Shown: positions 1 through 8,307, numbered from the stretch's first letter. The stretch: 64,000 bases of DNA from Longivirga sp036510975 (GCA_036510975.1 DATCCY010000073.1:1-64000); one strand, 5' to 3'. The notes: generated from the sequence alone by a model not told the origin. Numbers and translations: made by a program.

Positions 1-617
1 CCGGTGGTGGAGGGCCAGAGCTCCGCCAGGGGCACGACCCCGGGTCCCAGCCGCTCCGCCCCGACGAGCTCCTCGGCGTCTGGGCCGATGAGCAGAACGT
101 GCTCGAGCTCGGGGAGATCGGCGCGGAGCTGGTCGACCTTCTTGCGGTAGAGCGTCGGCGTCGTCACGAGCAGTCGAGCGTGGCCCATCGCCATGCGCAG
201 CCGGATCGGCTCGGGGCCGAAGGCGGAGAACAGCGGGGAGAAGACCGAGCGCGCCTTGAGCGTGCCCAGCAGCGCGACGTAGAGGTCCGGGATCCTTCCG
301 GAGAGGCCGCAGACGAGGTCGCCCGGGCCCACTCCAACAGCCCGCAGCACCTCGGCGAACCGACTGGTCCGCTCCGCGAGCTGCGCGTAGGTCCACATCA
401 CGTCGAGGCCGTCGGCGTCGACGAAGCGGAACGCCACGCGGTCGCCCCGGCGGTGCAGCACATGCCGGTCCACAGCCTCGTGGGCGATGTTGCGGCCTCC
501 CCCAGGCAGGCCGTCGAGCCATCGCCGGGCGGTGTCCCAGGTGAACTCGCTCTGGGCGGTGTCGTAGTCGCCCATCACGCTCGGGACCCGTGCCGTCTGT
601 GCTCCGTCGCCGACCAT
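1..617 (-). CDS. AMP-binding acyl/acetyl-CoA synthetase, N-terminal part
   Basis: The minus strand is open from an ATG at 617 to the window edge (about 205 residues), so the C-terminal part, including most adenylation motifs, lies outside. The visible part reads like the N-terminal domain of the acetyl-/propionyl-CoA synthetase group: WTYAQLAERTSRFAEVLR, then GVGPGDLV, GTLKARSVFSPLFSAFGPEP and the AMP-binding-fold stretch ARLLVTTPTLYRKK. These enzymes activate a carboxylate with ATP and load it onto CoA. An in-frame ATG at 575 (MGDYD) is an alternative start. The specific acid cannot be told from this fragment. Confidence 0.8.
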   Translation of the reverse strand, partial: MVGDGAQTARVPSVMGDYDTAQSEFTWDTARRWLDGLPGGGRNIAHEAVDRHVLHRRGDRVAFRFVDADGLDVMWTYAQLAERTSRFAEVLRAVGVGPGDLVCGLSGRIPDLYVALLGTLKARSVFSPLFSAFGPEPIRLRMAMGHARLLVTTPTLYRKKVDQLRADLPELEHVLLIGPDAEELVGAERLGPGVVPLAELWPSTT

Positions 618-850
618 GGCCCACCCCCGGGGATGTGGGGGCCGTGAGCACGGAGTAGGGCGTCCCTCGCCATCCGCGCCCGCGCCTCGGACGGGAGCCG
701 CTTTCCCGCCCCACAGCCATCGTGGACCCGCCGCCTCGCGGTGTCTTGGCGACGGCGACGGGCAGGCGGACCGGGGACTCCCGCCGAAGCCAAGACGGCG
801 ATGCCGACGTCGCGGGCATTGAGGCGCCGGAGGGTGCGCACCTGGTCGTC

Positions 851-1096
851 TCAGTTGTCGAGCCGCTCCGATGCGTCGGTCTCGAGGCTGCGCAGGTCCA
901 CCACGTCTCCGTGCGTGCGACCGAAGTCCCTGAGGACGTCGTGGGCGGCGGCCAGCAGTCGCCCGGCCTCGGCGACCTGCTCGCGGTCGTGGATCGAGTC
1001 AGCGACCCGCTCGTACTCTGCGATGATCGCCGCGCCCTCCACGAAGTGCCGTCGCGCCCGTGCGGCGAGTTCCGGACTCACGAGGTGCTCAGACAT
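851..1096 (-). CDS. Small hypothetical protein (81 aa)
   Basis: An 81-residue, probably helical, acidic soluble protein (MSEHLVSPELAARARRHF...) without a recognised motif. Its ATG at 1096 overlaps the stop of the upstream small membrane gene by eight bases, so the two are translationally coupled. Composition and high third-position GC fit a real gene. I do not recognise a family. Confidence 0.55.
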   Translation of the reverse strand: MSEHLVSPELAARARRHFVEGAAIIAEYERVADSIHDREQVAEAGRLLAAAHDVLRDFGRTHGDVVDLRSLETDASERLDN

Positions 1097-1397
1097 CTGA
1101 TGCCTCCGTCAAGGGCTGCCCGCCTCCAGCGTCGCCCGGAAGCGCTGCGGGTGTGAGCCCAGCCTGCGCCTTCGCGGCCCGGCGTCTCGGTAGGACGCGC
1201 ACGGCCGATCGCCACGAGTACCGGTGGGCGGCGACGAGGCGCTCGACCCCGACCAGGGATACCCCGACGAGCCGGAGGCTCGCAGTGAGCAAGGAGCCGA
1301 CGAAGATGAGCAGACCCCACAGGGTCCACACCACGGCGAGACCGATGGCGTAGAGGGCCAGCCCCGCCAGCCGCAGGCTGGTCGAGAGTCGCCACAT
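1089..1397 (-). CDS. Small membrane protein
   Basis: About 102 residues from the ATG at 1397, which is preceded by a GGGAGA-type ribosome site. Residues 5-45 form one or two hydrophobic helices (LAGLALYAIGLAVVWTLW and LLIFVGSLLTASLRLVG). A basic, probably cytoplasmic tail follows. It is the first gene of a two-gene unit with the overlapping 81-residue protein. Function unknown. Confidence 0.5.
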   Translation of the reverse strand: MWRLSTSLRLAGLALYAIGLAVVWTLWGLLIFVGSLLTASLRLVGVSLVGVERLVAAHRYSWRSAVRVLPRRRAAKAQAGLTPAALPGDAGGGQPLTEASDV

Positions 1398-1484
1398 CAG
1401 CGTCTCCCTTCCCCACCGAAGGTGGCGGCATTGGCGTGGGAGCGGCACCCGCGTGAGTCGGCACGACCGCAGCGGATGCCCGGC

Positions 1485-1850
1485 TTAGGAGCGACCGCGC
1501 GGCTTGCGGTCGCGGACCGAGAGGACCGCACCGTCGGGGGCCAGCACGACGCGCAGGGTTCCGCGGCGCAGCCGCATCCGGCCGTTACCGGCCGGGTCGG
1601 GCTCGAGCTCGTCGGGGTCGGCGATGGCGGCACGGATCGCATCGTCGCTGACCTTGTCCGCCATTGCGGCTGCGCGGGCGCCCTTGGTCATCCGTAGCGG
1701 CGTGGGGCTGTCAGGGTCCGCGAGGTCCGGAAGGTCCTGCGGATGTGCCTCGAACTCGGCGACCTCGGCGTCGATGGCCGCGGCCGACTCGGCCTCGGTG
1801 AGCTCGCGGACGTGCGGAGCCTGGAATGGGAGTCTGAACGCTGCTGTCAT
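1485..1850 (-). CDS. Hypothetical protein (121 aa)
   Basis: Begins at an ATG at 1850 (MTAAFRLPFQ) after an AAGGACA ribosome site. The first 60 residues are acidic and helical. The C-terminal third (RLRRGTLRVVLAPDGAVLSV) looks like a small beta-sheet unit, as in compact toxin-like or DUF4258-like folds, but I cannot assign it. It stands alone, with its neighbours more than 80 bases away on both sides. Confidence 0.5.
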   Translation of the reverse strand: MTAAFRLPFQAPHVRELTEAESAAAIDAEVAEFEAHPQDLPDLADPDSPTPLRMTKGARAAAMADKVSDDAIRAAIADPDELEPDPAGNGRMRLRRGTLRVVLAPDGAVLSVRDRKPRGRS

Positions 1851-2364
1851 CTGTGTCCTTGCCGTGGGTCGGCGTTCCCGTGGGAGCCGCGCACCCTCGA
1901 TCTGGCCGAGGCGCGTCAAGTGTTACTCGGCGGTGGGGCACCGGCCGGGGAGTAGCTGGCCGCGGTGTCGGTCTCATGGTAGGCGCAGTTGGGGTCACCT
2001 GACGGCCGCTGAGCCCCTCCCGACGCCCGTGTGGGTCCTCGACTCAGGGCGGCATGTTCCGGCTGTCCTGATGGCCTGGGACCGCTGAGACGGCTCGTGG
2101 TGGGGCTGGTCGCCTGCGACCCCGGGGGAGGGCAGGAGCGGGTCTGGCTGCCTGCTGGCCGACTTCGCCGGAACGGTGGTTGAGCCCCCACAATCACACA
2201 CTCCCGTGGGTGAGATGTGGCCCACCGGCCACCTCCAGGAACTTGGTGCTCAGTCCAAGATAGTGCACCGCACAGCGCTCGCTGATCCCGTGCGGCACAG
2301 GTGCTTTCGCACAGCGCTCAGGCGTCCAGAGTGCGCGACTACCTGGACTAGCCGACACGCCGAC
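1851..2364. other. Intergenic stretch without a supported gene
   Basis: Several open frames cross this stretch, but all are arginine- or proline-rich, mutually overlapping and without ribosome sites or family motifs. Codon composition is less biased than in neighbouring genes. I see only the transition into the decayed regulator-like frame described separately. Confidence 0.4.
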
Positions 2365-2649
2365 GAAGCCCCGATCCCCCTGTGATACCAGGGAGGTCGG
2401 GGCTTCTGGCGTCTCGGGCTGGACTCGCACGGCGCTCCCGGTCGAGACAACTGCGTGGCGAAGGCTCGACAGGCGTCCAGGTCCGCGCGTCAGTGCGGTG
2501 CCATCGTGGGCACTTGCTCGGCGTAGGTTGCGCTTCCGCGACCGTAGCCAGCCACGAAGGGCGAGCCAGTGCCCGACGGTACTTGCTCCGAGTACACGAG
2601 TCCCTTGGGCGCCGTGCACTTCGATCGGCCCCAGCAGGGTGATCTTCAT
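2194..2649 (-). pseudogene. Possible remnant of a SARP/AfsR-type regulator N-terminus
   Basis: From the ATG at 2649 the frame starts MKITLLGPIEVHG, which resembles the opening beta strands of the winged-helix domain in SARP/BTAD regulators (consensus M-R-LLGPLEV). After about 20 residues the likeness fades, and the frame runs through a terminator-like hairpin at 2365-2406, which a functional gene would not do. No BTAD domain follows. Three GGTATCA heptamers lie directly upstream. I read it as a truncated or decayed regulator. Chance similarity is possible because only a short N-terminus matches. Confidence 0.25.
2365..2406. terminator. Long inverted repeat, terminator-like
   Basis: The arms GAAGCCCCGA and TCGGGGCTTC match perfectly and extend inward with near-complementary CCCCCTG/CCAGGGA around a short loop. 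The stem is about 17 bp and symmetric on both strands. Hairpins of this type are usual transcription terminators in high-GC bacteria. It has no T-tract. Confidence 0.6.
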
Positions 2650-2669
2650 GGGCCGAGTGTCCAGTCGCC

Positions 2670-2708
2670 TGATACCACGGTCAACGCCCCTGATACCTCG
2701 CTGATACC
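2670..2708 (-). repeat. Three GGTATCA direct repeats upstream of the regulator remnant
   Basis: On the minus strand GGTATCA occurs at 2708-2702, 2697-2691 and 2676-2670. The start-to-start spacings are 11 and 21 bases, about one and two helical turns. SARP regulators are known to bind direct heptamers spaced by about 11 or 22 bases. The last copy ends 20 bases before the ATG at 2649. The sites are visible; their use as an operator is inference. Confidence 0.45.
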
Positions 2709-2845
2709 CCGGAGGAGACGGCGTCAGGGAGATCGGGGGCTTCTTCAGGCTGGGCACCCGTTCGATGGCGACGCTGGCCGCCCTCGTTCTCCCTTGTGCG
2801 CTTAGGCAGTGGCTTCCGGCTGCCGCGTGGAAGGCCCCGTCGCGC

Positions 2846-3082
2846 TCATCCGGCCTCGCCCTTGTCCTTCGGCGGGGTCATTGGCGCGTCACGGTCGGTC
2901 GACAGGTCGACGTCCCGCAACCAGATGATCGGCTCCTCGGCGTAGGGCCACTCCTCCTTGCCGCAGCGACGGCAGACCAGGTACGCGTGGTACTTGTCGT
3001 TGGTGGCGTCGACGTACCGGTGGATTCCCAGAGTGCAGCGCAACGAGCGGCCACGGCTCCCCGGCTCCGGCACATTCGTCAC
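2846..3082 (-). CDS. Small zinc-ribbon protein (DUF1660-like)
   Basis: A 78-residue protein starting at GTG 3082 after GGGAGAGATGCC. The core CTLGIHRYVDATND...YLVCRRCGKEE has a Cys-x3-His pair about 20 residues before a Cys-x2-Cys pair. This matches the DUF1660 pattern of small zinc ribbons found in actinobacterial genomes and phages. Function is unknown. The C-terminal 25 residues are acidic and probably disordered. It is a single gene with no clear operon partner. Confidence 0.65.
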   Translation of the reverse strand: MTNVPEPGSRGRSLRCTLGIHRYVDATNDKYHAYLVCRRCGKEEWPYAEEPIIWLRDVDLSTDRDAPMTPPKDKGEAG

Positions 3083-3174
3083 GGCATCTCTCCCACTGCG
3101 TAACCCAGTGTCCTCCCGTCACCCGAACGGGTCAACGTCGGCCGGTGAGACCCCGCTCTCGCGCGGCTAGGTGG

Positions 3175-4008
3175 CTAGGCCGCGTCGGATGCTCCCTGCA
3201 GGGTCGGCACGGGCGTGGGTGCCGGGCTCCTGTCTGCCGCGCTGGTCTCCCGGTGGAGGAACGCGGTGAGTTCTTCGATGGTGCTCATGATCGGGGACGG
3301 GAACACGACGGTGGTGTTCTTGTCCACGCCGATCTCGACCAGGCTCTGCAGGTTGCGCAGCTGAAGGGCCAAGGGGTGGGCCATCATGATGTCCGACGCA
3401 TCGCCCAGCGCCGTGGCGGCCATGGCCTCGCCCTCAGCGTTGATGATCTTGGCTCTCTTCTCGCGCTCCGCCTCGGCCTGCTTGGCCATCGCGCGCTTCA
3501 TGGTCTCCGGCAGCTGGATGTCCTTGAGCTCGACCAGCGTCACCTCCACACCCCACACGACTGTGGTGACGTCGAGGATCTCGCGAATGTCGAGGTTGAT
3601 CCGGTCGGTCTCCGACAGCGTCTCGTCGAGGCTGTGCTTGCCGACGACCTTGCGCAGCGTGGTCTGGGCGATCTGGTTGATCGCCGCGTTCACGTTCTCG
3701 ATGGCCACGACCGACTTCTCGGCGTCCACGACCTTGAAGTAGGCGACGGCGGAGATGTCGACGCTCACGTTGTCGCGCGTGATGATCCCTTGGGACTGGA
3801 TCGGCATCGTCACCACGCGCAGCGATACCCGGTGCAGCACGTCGACGAACGGGATGATGAACCGCAGCCCTGGCTGGCGGACAGCGACCACCCGACCGAA
3901 CCGGAACAGCACGCCTTGCTCGTACTGCTGGACGATCTTCACCGACATCCACAGCAGGAGCAGAGCGACGAGAAGGACCACGATGAGGACGATGATCTGG
4001 GCGCCCAT
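3175..4008 (-). CDS. Stomatin/SPFH (Band 7) family membrane protein, slipin-like
   Basis: 277 residues. One N-terminal membrane helix (residues 4-22) is followed by a Band 7 domain: VQQYEQGVLFRFGR, PGLRFIIPFVDVLHRVSLR, then the coiled-coil region with EAEREKRAKIINAEGEAMAA. Length and order match bacterial slipins, which form large membrane-bound oligomers that organise microdomains. These genes often sit beside NfeD-type partners, but none is visible here. The C-terminal 25 residues are proline/alanine-rich and variable. The family call is firm; the specific cellular role is unknown. Confidence 0.9.
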   Translation of the reverse strand: MGAQIIVLIVVLLVALLLLWMSVKIVQQYEQGVLFRFGRVVAVRQPGLRFIIPFVDVLHRVSLRVVTMPIQSQGIITRDNVSVDISAVAYFKVVDAEKSVVAIENVNAAINQIAQTTLRKVVGKHSLDETLSETDRINLDIREILDVTTVVWGVEVTLVELKDIQLPETMKRAMAKQAEAEREKRAKIINAEGEAMAATALGDASDIMMAHPLALQLRNLQSLVEIGVDKNTTVVFPSPIMSTIEELTAFLHRETSAADRSPAPTPVPTLQGASDAA

Positions 4009-4181
4009 GACAGGCTCGATTCTCGATCACCTGGTTCGCCCCGCATGGGGCACAGGCTCACTCTCACGGTAACCCGGCGAGCCGGCCCTCGCCCGGTGAC
4101 GGACGGTGCAGCGCCCCACGCGGCATCCGCAGCGGGCCGCAGCGCGCAGATGCCGGCTGGGGCGTGGCTCCGCGGCCGACG

Positions 4182-4376
4182 TCAGGTGAGGGGGTCGACC
4201 CCGATGTACTCGAGCAGGCCTTCGTCGCTGGCACGGCCGCTGGCCTGCCAAGCCCGGTACACGTGCGTAATCCCAGCCGAATCCCTCAACTTGATGTGGC
4301 CGCCGTGCAGCAGCTCGAGCGCGAACTGCTTCCCGTTGAATGGGCCGTCACACGCGATGTACTTCAAGTACGACAC
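4182..4376 (-). CDS. Small hypothetical protein (64 aa)
   Basis: The start is GTG 4376, chosen because a perfect GGAGG (4387-4383) lies six bases upstream. The protein (VSYLKYIACDGPFNGKQF...) has alternating polar/hydrophobic strands and an acidic tail. I do not recognise a family. Upstream in-frame extension to 4421 has no ribosome site. Confidence 0.6.
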   Translation of the reverse strand: MSYLKYIACDGPFNGKQFALELLHGGHIKLRDSAGITHVYRAWQASGRASDEGLLEYIGVDPLT

Positions 4377-4499
4377 CGGCCACCTCCGAGTCTGCACCGA
4401 TCGACCCCTCCACTGTGGCACGCGAGCTGGAAGGAACGCGAGGCTCCCCTATCCCGTAGTAGCAAGCGCCGGCTCCTCGGCTGCCGCATCACTGGCGGT

Positions 4500-4700
4500 T
4501 CAGAGGGCAAAGAAGTGCAAGCCGAGCCACACCCATGCGGCGAGGACGGCGACCCGTCCCGATCGCGTGGCCATGACCCGGCCGACGGCGGTGCTCAGCG
4601 GCGGTATACGCGAGTCGGGGTTGCGGCTCGCCAGCTGGAACGCGACGACGGCGAAGGCCAGCAGGGCGTAGCCGGCGATGGTGATCTCATGCCAGTTCAT
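4500..4700 (-). CDS. Small membrane protein, DUF6186-like
   Basis: 66 residues with two hydrophobic helices (residues 8-24 and about 50-65) joined by a basic loop. The protein ends WVWLGLHFFAL, reminiscent of the actinobacterial DUF6186 family. The upstream membrane gene ends in a related motif (LLAWLALGWFLLE), and the two overlap by 14 bases, so they are co-translated. Function unknown. Confidence 0.65.
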   Translation of the reverse strand: MNWHEITIAGYALLAFAVVAFQLASRNPDSRIPPLSTAVGRVMATRSGRVAVLAAWVWLGLHFFAL

Positions 4701-5313
4701 CGCTGGCCTCCGTCGTGCGGCTCGGGGACTGCCGCCTCGGGGCCACTGTGGTGGCTTCGAGGAGGAACCATCCCAGCGCCAGCCAGGCCAGCAGGACGAG
4801 TGAACGGCCCGCGTGGGAGGCCAGGACTGAGTCCATCAGGACGCTGACGGTGGGGTGGGCGTCGGACCCCTCGGTCAGTGAGGGCTGCTGGGACAGTGCG
4901 AGGAGCTCCCACAGTCCGGCCGCGACGCCGAGGCCGACCCAGAGCCGGGACCCGACACGGTCCGCGGCGGGCACCGCGGTCGGTGTGGTCAGCGGGCCTC
5001 GCCACCCCGTCGCCAGTCCGGCGACCGCGACCAGCACGATCGCCCCCGTCATCGGCCAGGTGTAGCGGTGCCATGAACCGACCGTGACGGCGAAAGCCAG
5101 GGCGCTCACGACCAGCACGCCGCCCGTGATCCGGGATCGACGTCCAGCGTCCGACCGGCGAAGCAGCGGTTGTTCGGGGGAAGCCGCCCCGACGGACTCC
5201 TGCCTGCCCTCCCAGCCGACGACGCACGCCGCACTCCACAGCACGAGGCCGTGCAACCAGTTGTCCGAGATGCCGTCGAAGAAGCCGGCCAGCACCAGGA
5301 CGACGACGCGCAC
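4687..5313 (-). CDS. Polytopic membrane protein, unknown function
   Basis: About 208 residues from the proposed GTG 5313 (VRVVVLVLAGFFDGISDNW). It has five or six predicted helices, including LHGLVLWSAACVVGW, ITGGVLVVSALAFAVTVG, GAIVLVAVAGLATGW and SLVLLAWLALGWFLLE. The last helix resembles the end of the overlapping downstream protein, so the two may form one membrane unit. The start is uncertain because no strong ribosome site precedes 5313. The frame stays open far upstream, but that part shadows the thioredoxin-like gene. I see no gene in 5314-5605. Confidence 0.6.
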   Translation of the reverse strand: MRVVVLVLAGFFDGISDNWLHGLVLWSAACVVGWEGRQESVGAASPEQPLLRRSDAGRRSRITGGVLVVSALAFAVTVGSWHRYTWPMTGAIVLVAVAGLATGWRGPLTTPTAVPAADRVGSRLWVGLGVAAGLWELLALSQQPSLTEGSDAHPTVSVLMDSVLASHAGRSLVLLAWLALGWFLLEATTVAPRRQSPSRTTEASDELA

Positions 5314-5605
5314 ATCCCCGATTCCGGAAGGCAGAGATCGGCGGTATCGCGGCGATCCCGGTCGGCCAGTGGGGGCAGCTGCGCTCCACCACGATAGGCC
5401 TCGCACCGTCGCCCCCTCCGTACCGACCTCATCTTCGGTCCGCAGATCGGTCTGCCGTGGCTTTCCGAGAGCACCAGCATGGCGAAGGGGCAGCCTCGCG
5501 TCAGGGGAACGGGCAGTCCCGAGGATGGCGTCCCTTGCGATCAGGGTCGCGGCGTCGGAGTCGAACCGCGACGAGGCGTGGGTGACTCCGGCCGCTGCCG
5601 GGTGC

Positions 5606-6010
5606 TCATCGAGGTCGGCCAGCTGTTGCCGCCTGGATCGCGTCGACGAGCTGCTCGACCGATGGGGACCCAGAGGTCCCGTGCGCAGTGCGGTACAGAC
5701 GGCAGGCCAGGCCGACCGGCGTGTCGGAACCGGCGAAGGGGTCCCTGCCGTTGAGGAGCACGGTCGGTGAGCCGTGGAACTCGAGCTCACGGGCGTGCTC
5801 GTCGCTGCGGACCAGGATGAACTCGATCGGGGAGTCCGCGTGCCCGGCTGCGTCGAGAGCGATGCGCAGCCGGACGGCCGCGACGTCCGCGTGGGGGCAG
5901 TCCAGCACATGGAGCAGCCGCACCGTGAGGGTCGAGCGGCTGGTGGGCGGGGGCACCGTCCCATCGTCTCTCCGCCGGCGGCCATGGGTGCCTCGAGGCT
6001 CCGCGATCAC
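5606..6010 (-). CDS. Thioredoxin-fold protein, alkylmercury-lyase-associated type
   Basis: 134 residues from GTG 6010; an in-frame GTG at 5923 gives a 105-residue version closer to the family core. The pattern VRLLHVLDCPHAD, then FHGSPTVLLNGRDPF, then LACRLYRT matches a thioredoxin-like family often annotated beside mercury or metal genes. The active-site region is C-P-H-A rather than C-x-x-C, so only one cysteine remains there. A second cysteine is in LACRLY. Redox or metal-binding roles are possible; none can be assigned. Confidence 0.65.
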   Translation of the reverse strand: MIAEPRGTHGRRRRDDGTVPPPTSRSTLTVRLLHVLDCPHADVAAVRLRIALDAAGHADSPIEFILVRSDEHARELEFHGSPTVLLNGRDPFAGSDTPVGLACRLYRTAHGTSGSPSVEQLVDAIQAATAGRPR

Positions 6011-6095
6011 CCGTTCGGCGGTGTCGGGGTAAGGGCTCGCCTGATCCGCTAGGGGGAAGTGAGGTCCGTTCCTGCCGTCGACTCCGGCCCCACGT

Positions 6096-6135
6096 CTAGA
6101 GGGCTCGAACCACCGCTAGAGGGCTCGAACCACCG
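6096..6135. repeat. 20-bp tandem duplication across a stop codon
   Basis: The unit CTAGAGGGCTCGAACCACCG occurs at 6096-6115 and 6116-6135 without mismatch. The second copy encodes the last residues and the TAG stop of the adjoining DUF2510 protein. The first copy is a duplicate just downstream that no longer affects the protein. Confidence 0.9.
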
Positions 6136-6379
6136 CGGCCAGGATCAACACCCCGACGAGGCCTCCGAGGATCAGCCAACGCCGACCCGTGGCCGCGGCG
6201 GTGGCCCGGGGCTCGGCGGCCCGATGACGGGGTGCGTCCGCCTGATGGCGGGGTTCCGCCAGCGGCACGGTCGCCGTCGCTACGCGTTGCCGGTGCTGCG
6301 TGAATCCGGTTCCGTTCCAGTACCGGAGGTGGTCGGCGAAGTCGGGGTCGGGATACCACCCGGACGGCGCTTGCGGCAT
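6116..6379 (-). CDS. DUF2510 single-pass membrane protein
   Basis: 87 residues with a GGGAGGAT ribosome site before the ATG at 6379. The N-terminus PSGWYPDPDF...LRYWNGTGF is the DUF2510 motif (GWYPDP...RYWDG...WT), a cytoplasmic module common in actinobacterial membrane proteins. A polar linker leads to one C-terminal helix (LILGGLVGVLILAAVV). The gene ends in a 20-bp sequence that is tandemly duplicated. Function unknown. Confidence 0.85.
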   Translation of the reverse strand: MPQAPSGWYPDPDFADHLRYWNGTGFTQHRQRVATATVPLAEPRHQADAPRHRAAEPRATAAATGRRWLILGGLVGVLILAAVVRAL

Positions 6380-6606
6380 GGGTATCCTCCCATCTCAGTC
6401 TCTCCGTTCTTGCTATCTCGGCTGGTCGACGGGAGGAACTCAGGTCAGGTGACTTCGAGATGAACAAACGGATCCGACCTGACGACGCTGCACCGCCCCG
6501 CCGGTCCGAGGCAGTTCTCGGGGGCGGGGATCGGGTCCAGCGTGAGCACGTGCGGCAGGAAGGCTTTCGCCACGTGCTCCTCGTCGGGCCTACAGGGTCG
6601 CGGGGA

Positions 6607-7341
6607 TCACTCGGGCCGGATCGCGACGAGCATGCCGACCTTGTCGATGCGGTGCTCGGGATTGCCCAGGGCATCGGTCCAGTAGTCGCGGCGTGCGTGA
6701 TCCTCGGGTGTCGCGCAGGTGGACAGCGTGACCATGGCTCGAGTTGCTCGCCGGCCGGGATGCCCTGGGACGGCTGCGGACTGGAGGGCGAGCGATGCCG
6801 AGGACCGGAAGGAGATGACCATGGTCTGAATCACCAGGTAGTCGAAGACCCGACCCCCCGAGCTGACCAGGATGTGCGCTCCGACGCGCACGGACGGGAG
6901 TCGGCGGAAGGGCCCACCCGCGGACGTGCGGTGCCCGGTGATGATCAGGTTGCCGACGTCACCGGGGGCCACGCCGCCGAGGGGGCCGCGCGGGCTGGCC
7001 GCCAACCCTCCGTCCGCAATACGGGTGCCGCGCAGGTCGTCGGCGTGACCGACGTAGGACACCACGGGCAGACCACGGACACCGATCGAGGGGATGCTCA
7101 GCAACGCGTCGGACTGCGACGGTCCCCGGGCTGGTCGAGCCGACGCGAGAGCGACGGACGGGGATCGTCCGATGCTCGGATCGCGGGCGGCGTTGGTTGC
7201 TGATGCGGGCCGTGGGTTGAACTCTGCACCGGGCGCGTGCGCCGTGATCGCCGGAGTCCCCGCGCCACAGCCGACAAGGAGCACACACAGCGCCATCCGG
7301 GCCGAGCCGGCGGAACATCTCGATCCCGACCGCGCCATCAT
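6607..7341 (-). CDS. Class E-type sortase
   Basis: 244 residues. The catalytic triad is visible: His137 in GNLIITGHRTS, Cys209 in VTLSTCATPED and Arg231 in EHRID. The order fits class E sortases, which link surface proteins bearing LAxTG to the cell envelope in high-GC Gram-positive bacteria. The N-terminus ends LLVGC at residue 25, a lipobox-like site, so the enzyme may be lipid-anchored rather than held by a simple signal anchor. The candidate substrate with LAHTG is 23 kb away at 30640-33069. The 227 bases before the DUF2510 gene hold nothing I recognise. Confidence 0.85.
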   Translation of the reverse strand: MMARSGSRCSAGSARMALCVLLVGCGAGTPAITAHAPGAEFNPRPASATNAARDPSIGRSPSVALASARPARGPSQSDALLSIPSIGVRGLPVVSYVGHADDLRGTRIADGGLAASPRGPLGGVAPGDVGNLIITGHRTSAGGPFRRLPSVRVGAHILVSSGGRVFDYLVIQTMVISFRSSASLALQSAAVPGHPGRRATRAMVTLSTCATPEDHARRDYWTDALGNPEHRIDKVGMLVAIRPE

Positions 7342-7381
7342 CGCTGTCAGCCCCTTCTGGGGAACCTAGTCGCGGAGGCGA

Positions 7382-7636
7382 CTAGGGCGAGGTGGACGAG
7401 TACGCCGAACCGCGGGACGAGTCGGCGTGCAGACGTTCCCTGTCGTCGAGCACGGCGGTCGCGATCGGGCGCAGGCGTGCCTCGAACTCCTGGTAGTGGT
7501 GGGCGCAGAACAGGAGCTGCCCCGTGGGCAGGCTCACCTGGACGTAGGCCTGCGAGCCGCAGCGGTCGCAGCGGTCGTGGTCGGTGAGGTGGCGGGGCAG
7601 GAACGTGTCGGTGGCGTCGACTCGAGCGGTGCTCAC
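7382..7636 (-). CDS. Small zinc-binding protein, DUF7455-like (copy 1)
   Basis: 84 residues from GTG 7636, chosen for the GGAGG five bases upstream. The core DRCDRCGSQAYVQVSL then LLFCAHHYQEFE gives a Cys-x2-Cys plus Cys-x-His-His metal site. It is paralogous to the protein at 35281-35505, which shares the same core and the following RLRP segment. These small proteins are widespread in Actinobacteria and of unknown function. Confidence 0.8.
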   Translation of the reverse strand: MSTARVDATDTFLPRHLTDHDRCDRCGSQAYVQVSLPTGQLLFCAHHYQEFEARLRPIATAVLDDRERLHADSSRGSAYSSTSP

Positions 7637-7836
7637 GACGTCCTCCTTCCTCGGGCCGCGCCCGGGCCGGTGACTCCCGCCGGCGGCGCAGCAGGCCCGT
7701 TTCGGCCCTCGTCCCCAGTGTGCTCCCTGGGGACGTGCTACACACCCGGGCCGCCGAGATCCGACGGCAAGAGTCTGCGAATCCTGTGTGGCTGTGCTCA
7801 CATGCGCAGGGATCACGAGCGGCGTAGCGTCGAGGC

Positions 7837-8307
7837 ATGGCGAATCCGGGCAAGGACCGGGCCCTGGTCGAGCCACGAGGGGCGGCGAGCAGCTCTCGGC
7901 CCGCGGGGGTCCGTGTGCAGGTCGGCCGTGCTGTGCTCGTCCTCAGCGGCCTCGGTTTCCCCCTCACGCAGTGGACGATCCGCCGCTACGGCCGACGTGG
8001 CGCGGTCGTGGTCGACGTGGTCTGCGCGGGGCTGATGGTCCGCGACCTGGCGATGATCGGTTCCGGGGTTCCCGGTCGGCTTCGGCCCGTGCCAGCAACC
8101 CTGCTCCACCTCGAGGCTGCCTCAGCCGCGAGCGCCGCCGCGCTCGGCGCGAGCGTGGCGCGGGTCGGCCGCGCCAACGCGGCGGACCGACCCGCTCCTG
8201 ATGCCCGTGAGCTGCTGCGCCGAGGTGTCGTGGGCAGCTTGTTCGGGCTGCACACGCTGCGCTTCTGGATCTACCTCAGCCCCGACCAAGGTCTCCGGGC
8301 GGACTGA
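7837..8307 (+). CDS. Hypothetical protein (156 aa)
   Basis: Starts at ATG 7837. After a polar N-terminus, residues 29-60 contain moderately hydrophobic helices (AVLVLSGLGFPLTQWTI and GAVVVDVVCAGLMVRDLAMI). An alanine-rich stretch follows, and the end FGLHTLRFWIYL is also amphipathic. It may be a peripheral or membrane-associated protein. I recognise no family. It is expressed away from the DUF7455-like gene. Confidence 0.55.
   Translation: MANPGKDRALVEPRGAASSSRPAGVRVQVGRAVLVLSGLGFPLTQWTIRRYGRRGAVVVDVVCAGLMVRDLAMIGSGVPGRLRPVPATLLHLEAASAASAAALGASVARVGRANAADRPAPDARELLRRGVVGSLFGLHTLRFWIYLSPDQGLRAD

Noticed and set aside
575..841. Minus-strand 88-codon frame upstream of the acyl-CoA synthetase
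   Set aside because: It overlaps the synthetase start, is arginine-rich and has no ribosome site or homologous pattern.
2365..2406. tRNA or attachment-site core
   Set aside because: The arms are a simple long hairpin. No T-loop, anticodon loop or CCA-type acceptor could be placed, and no integrase is nearby.
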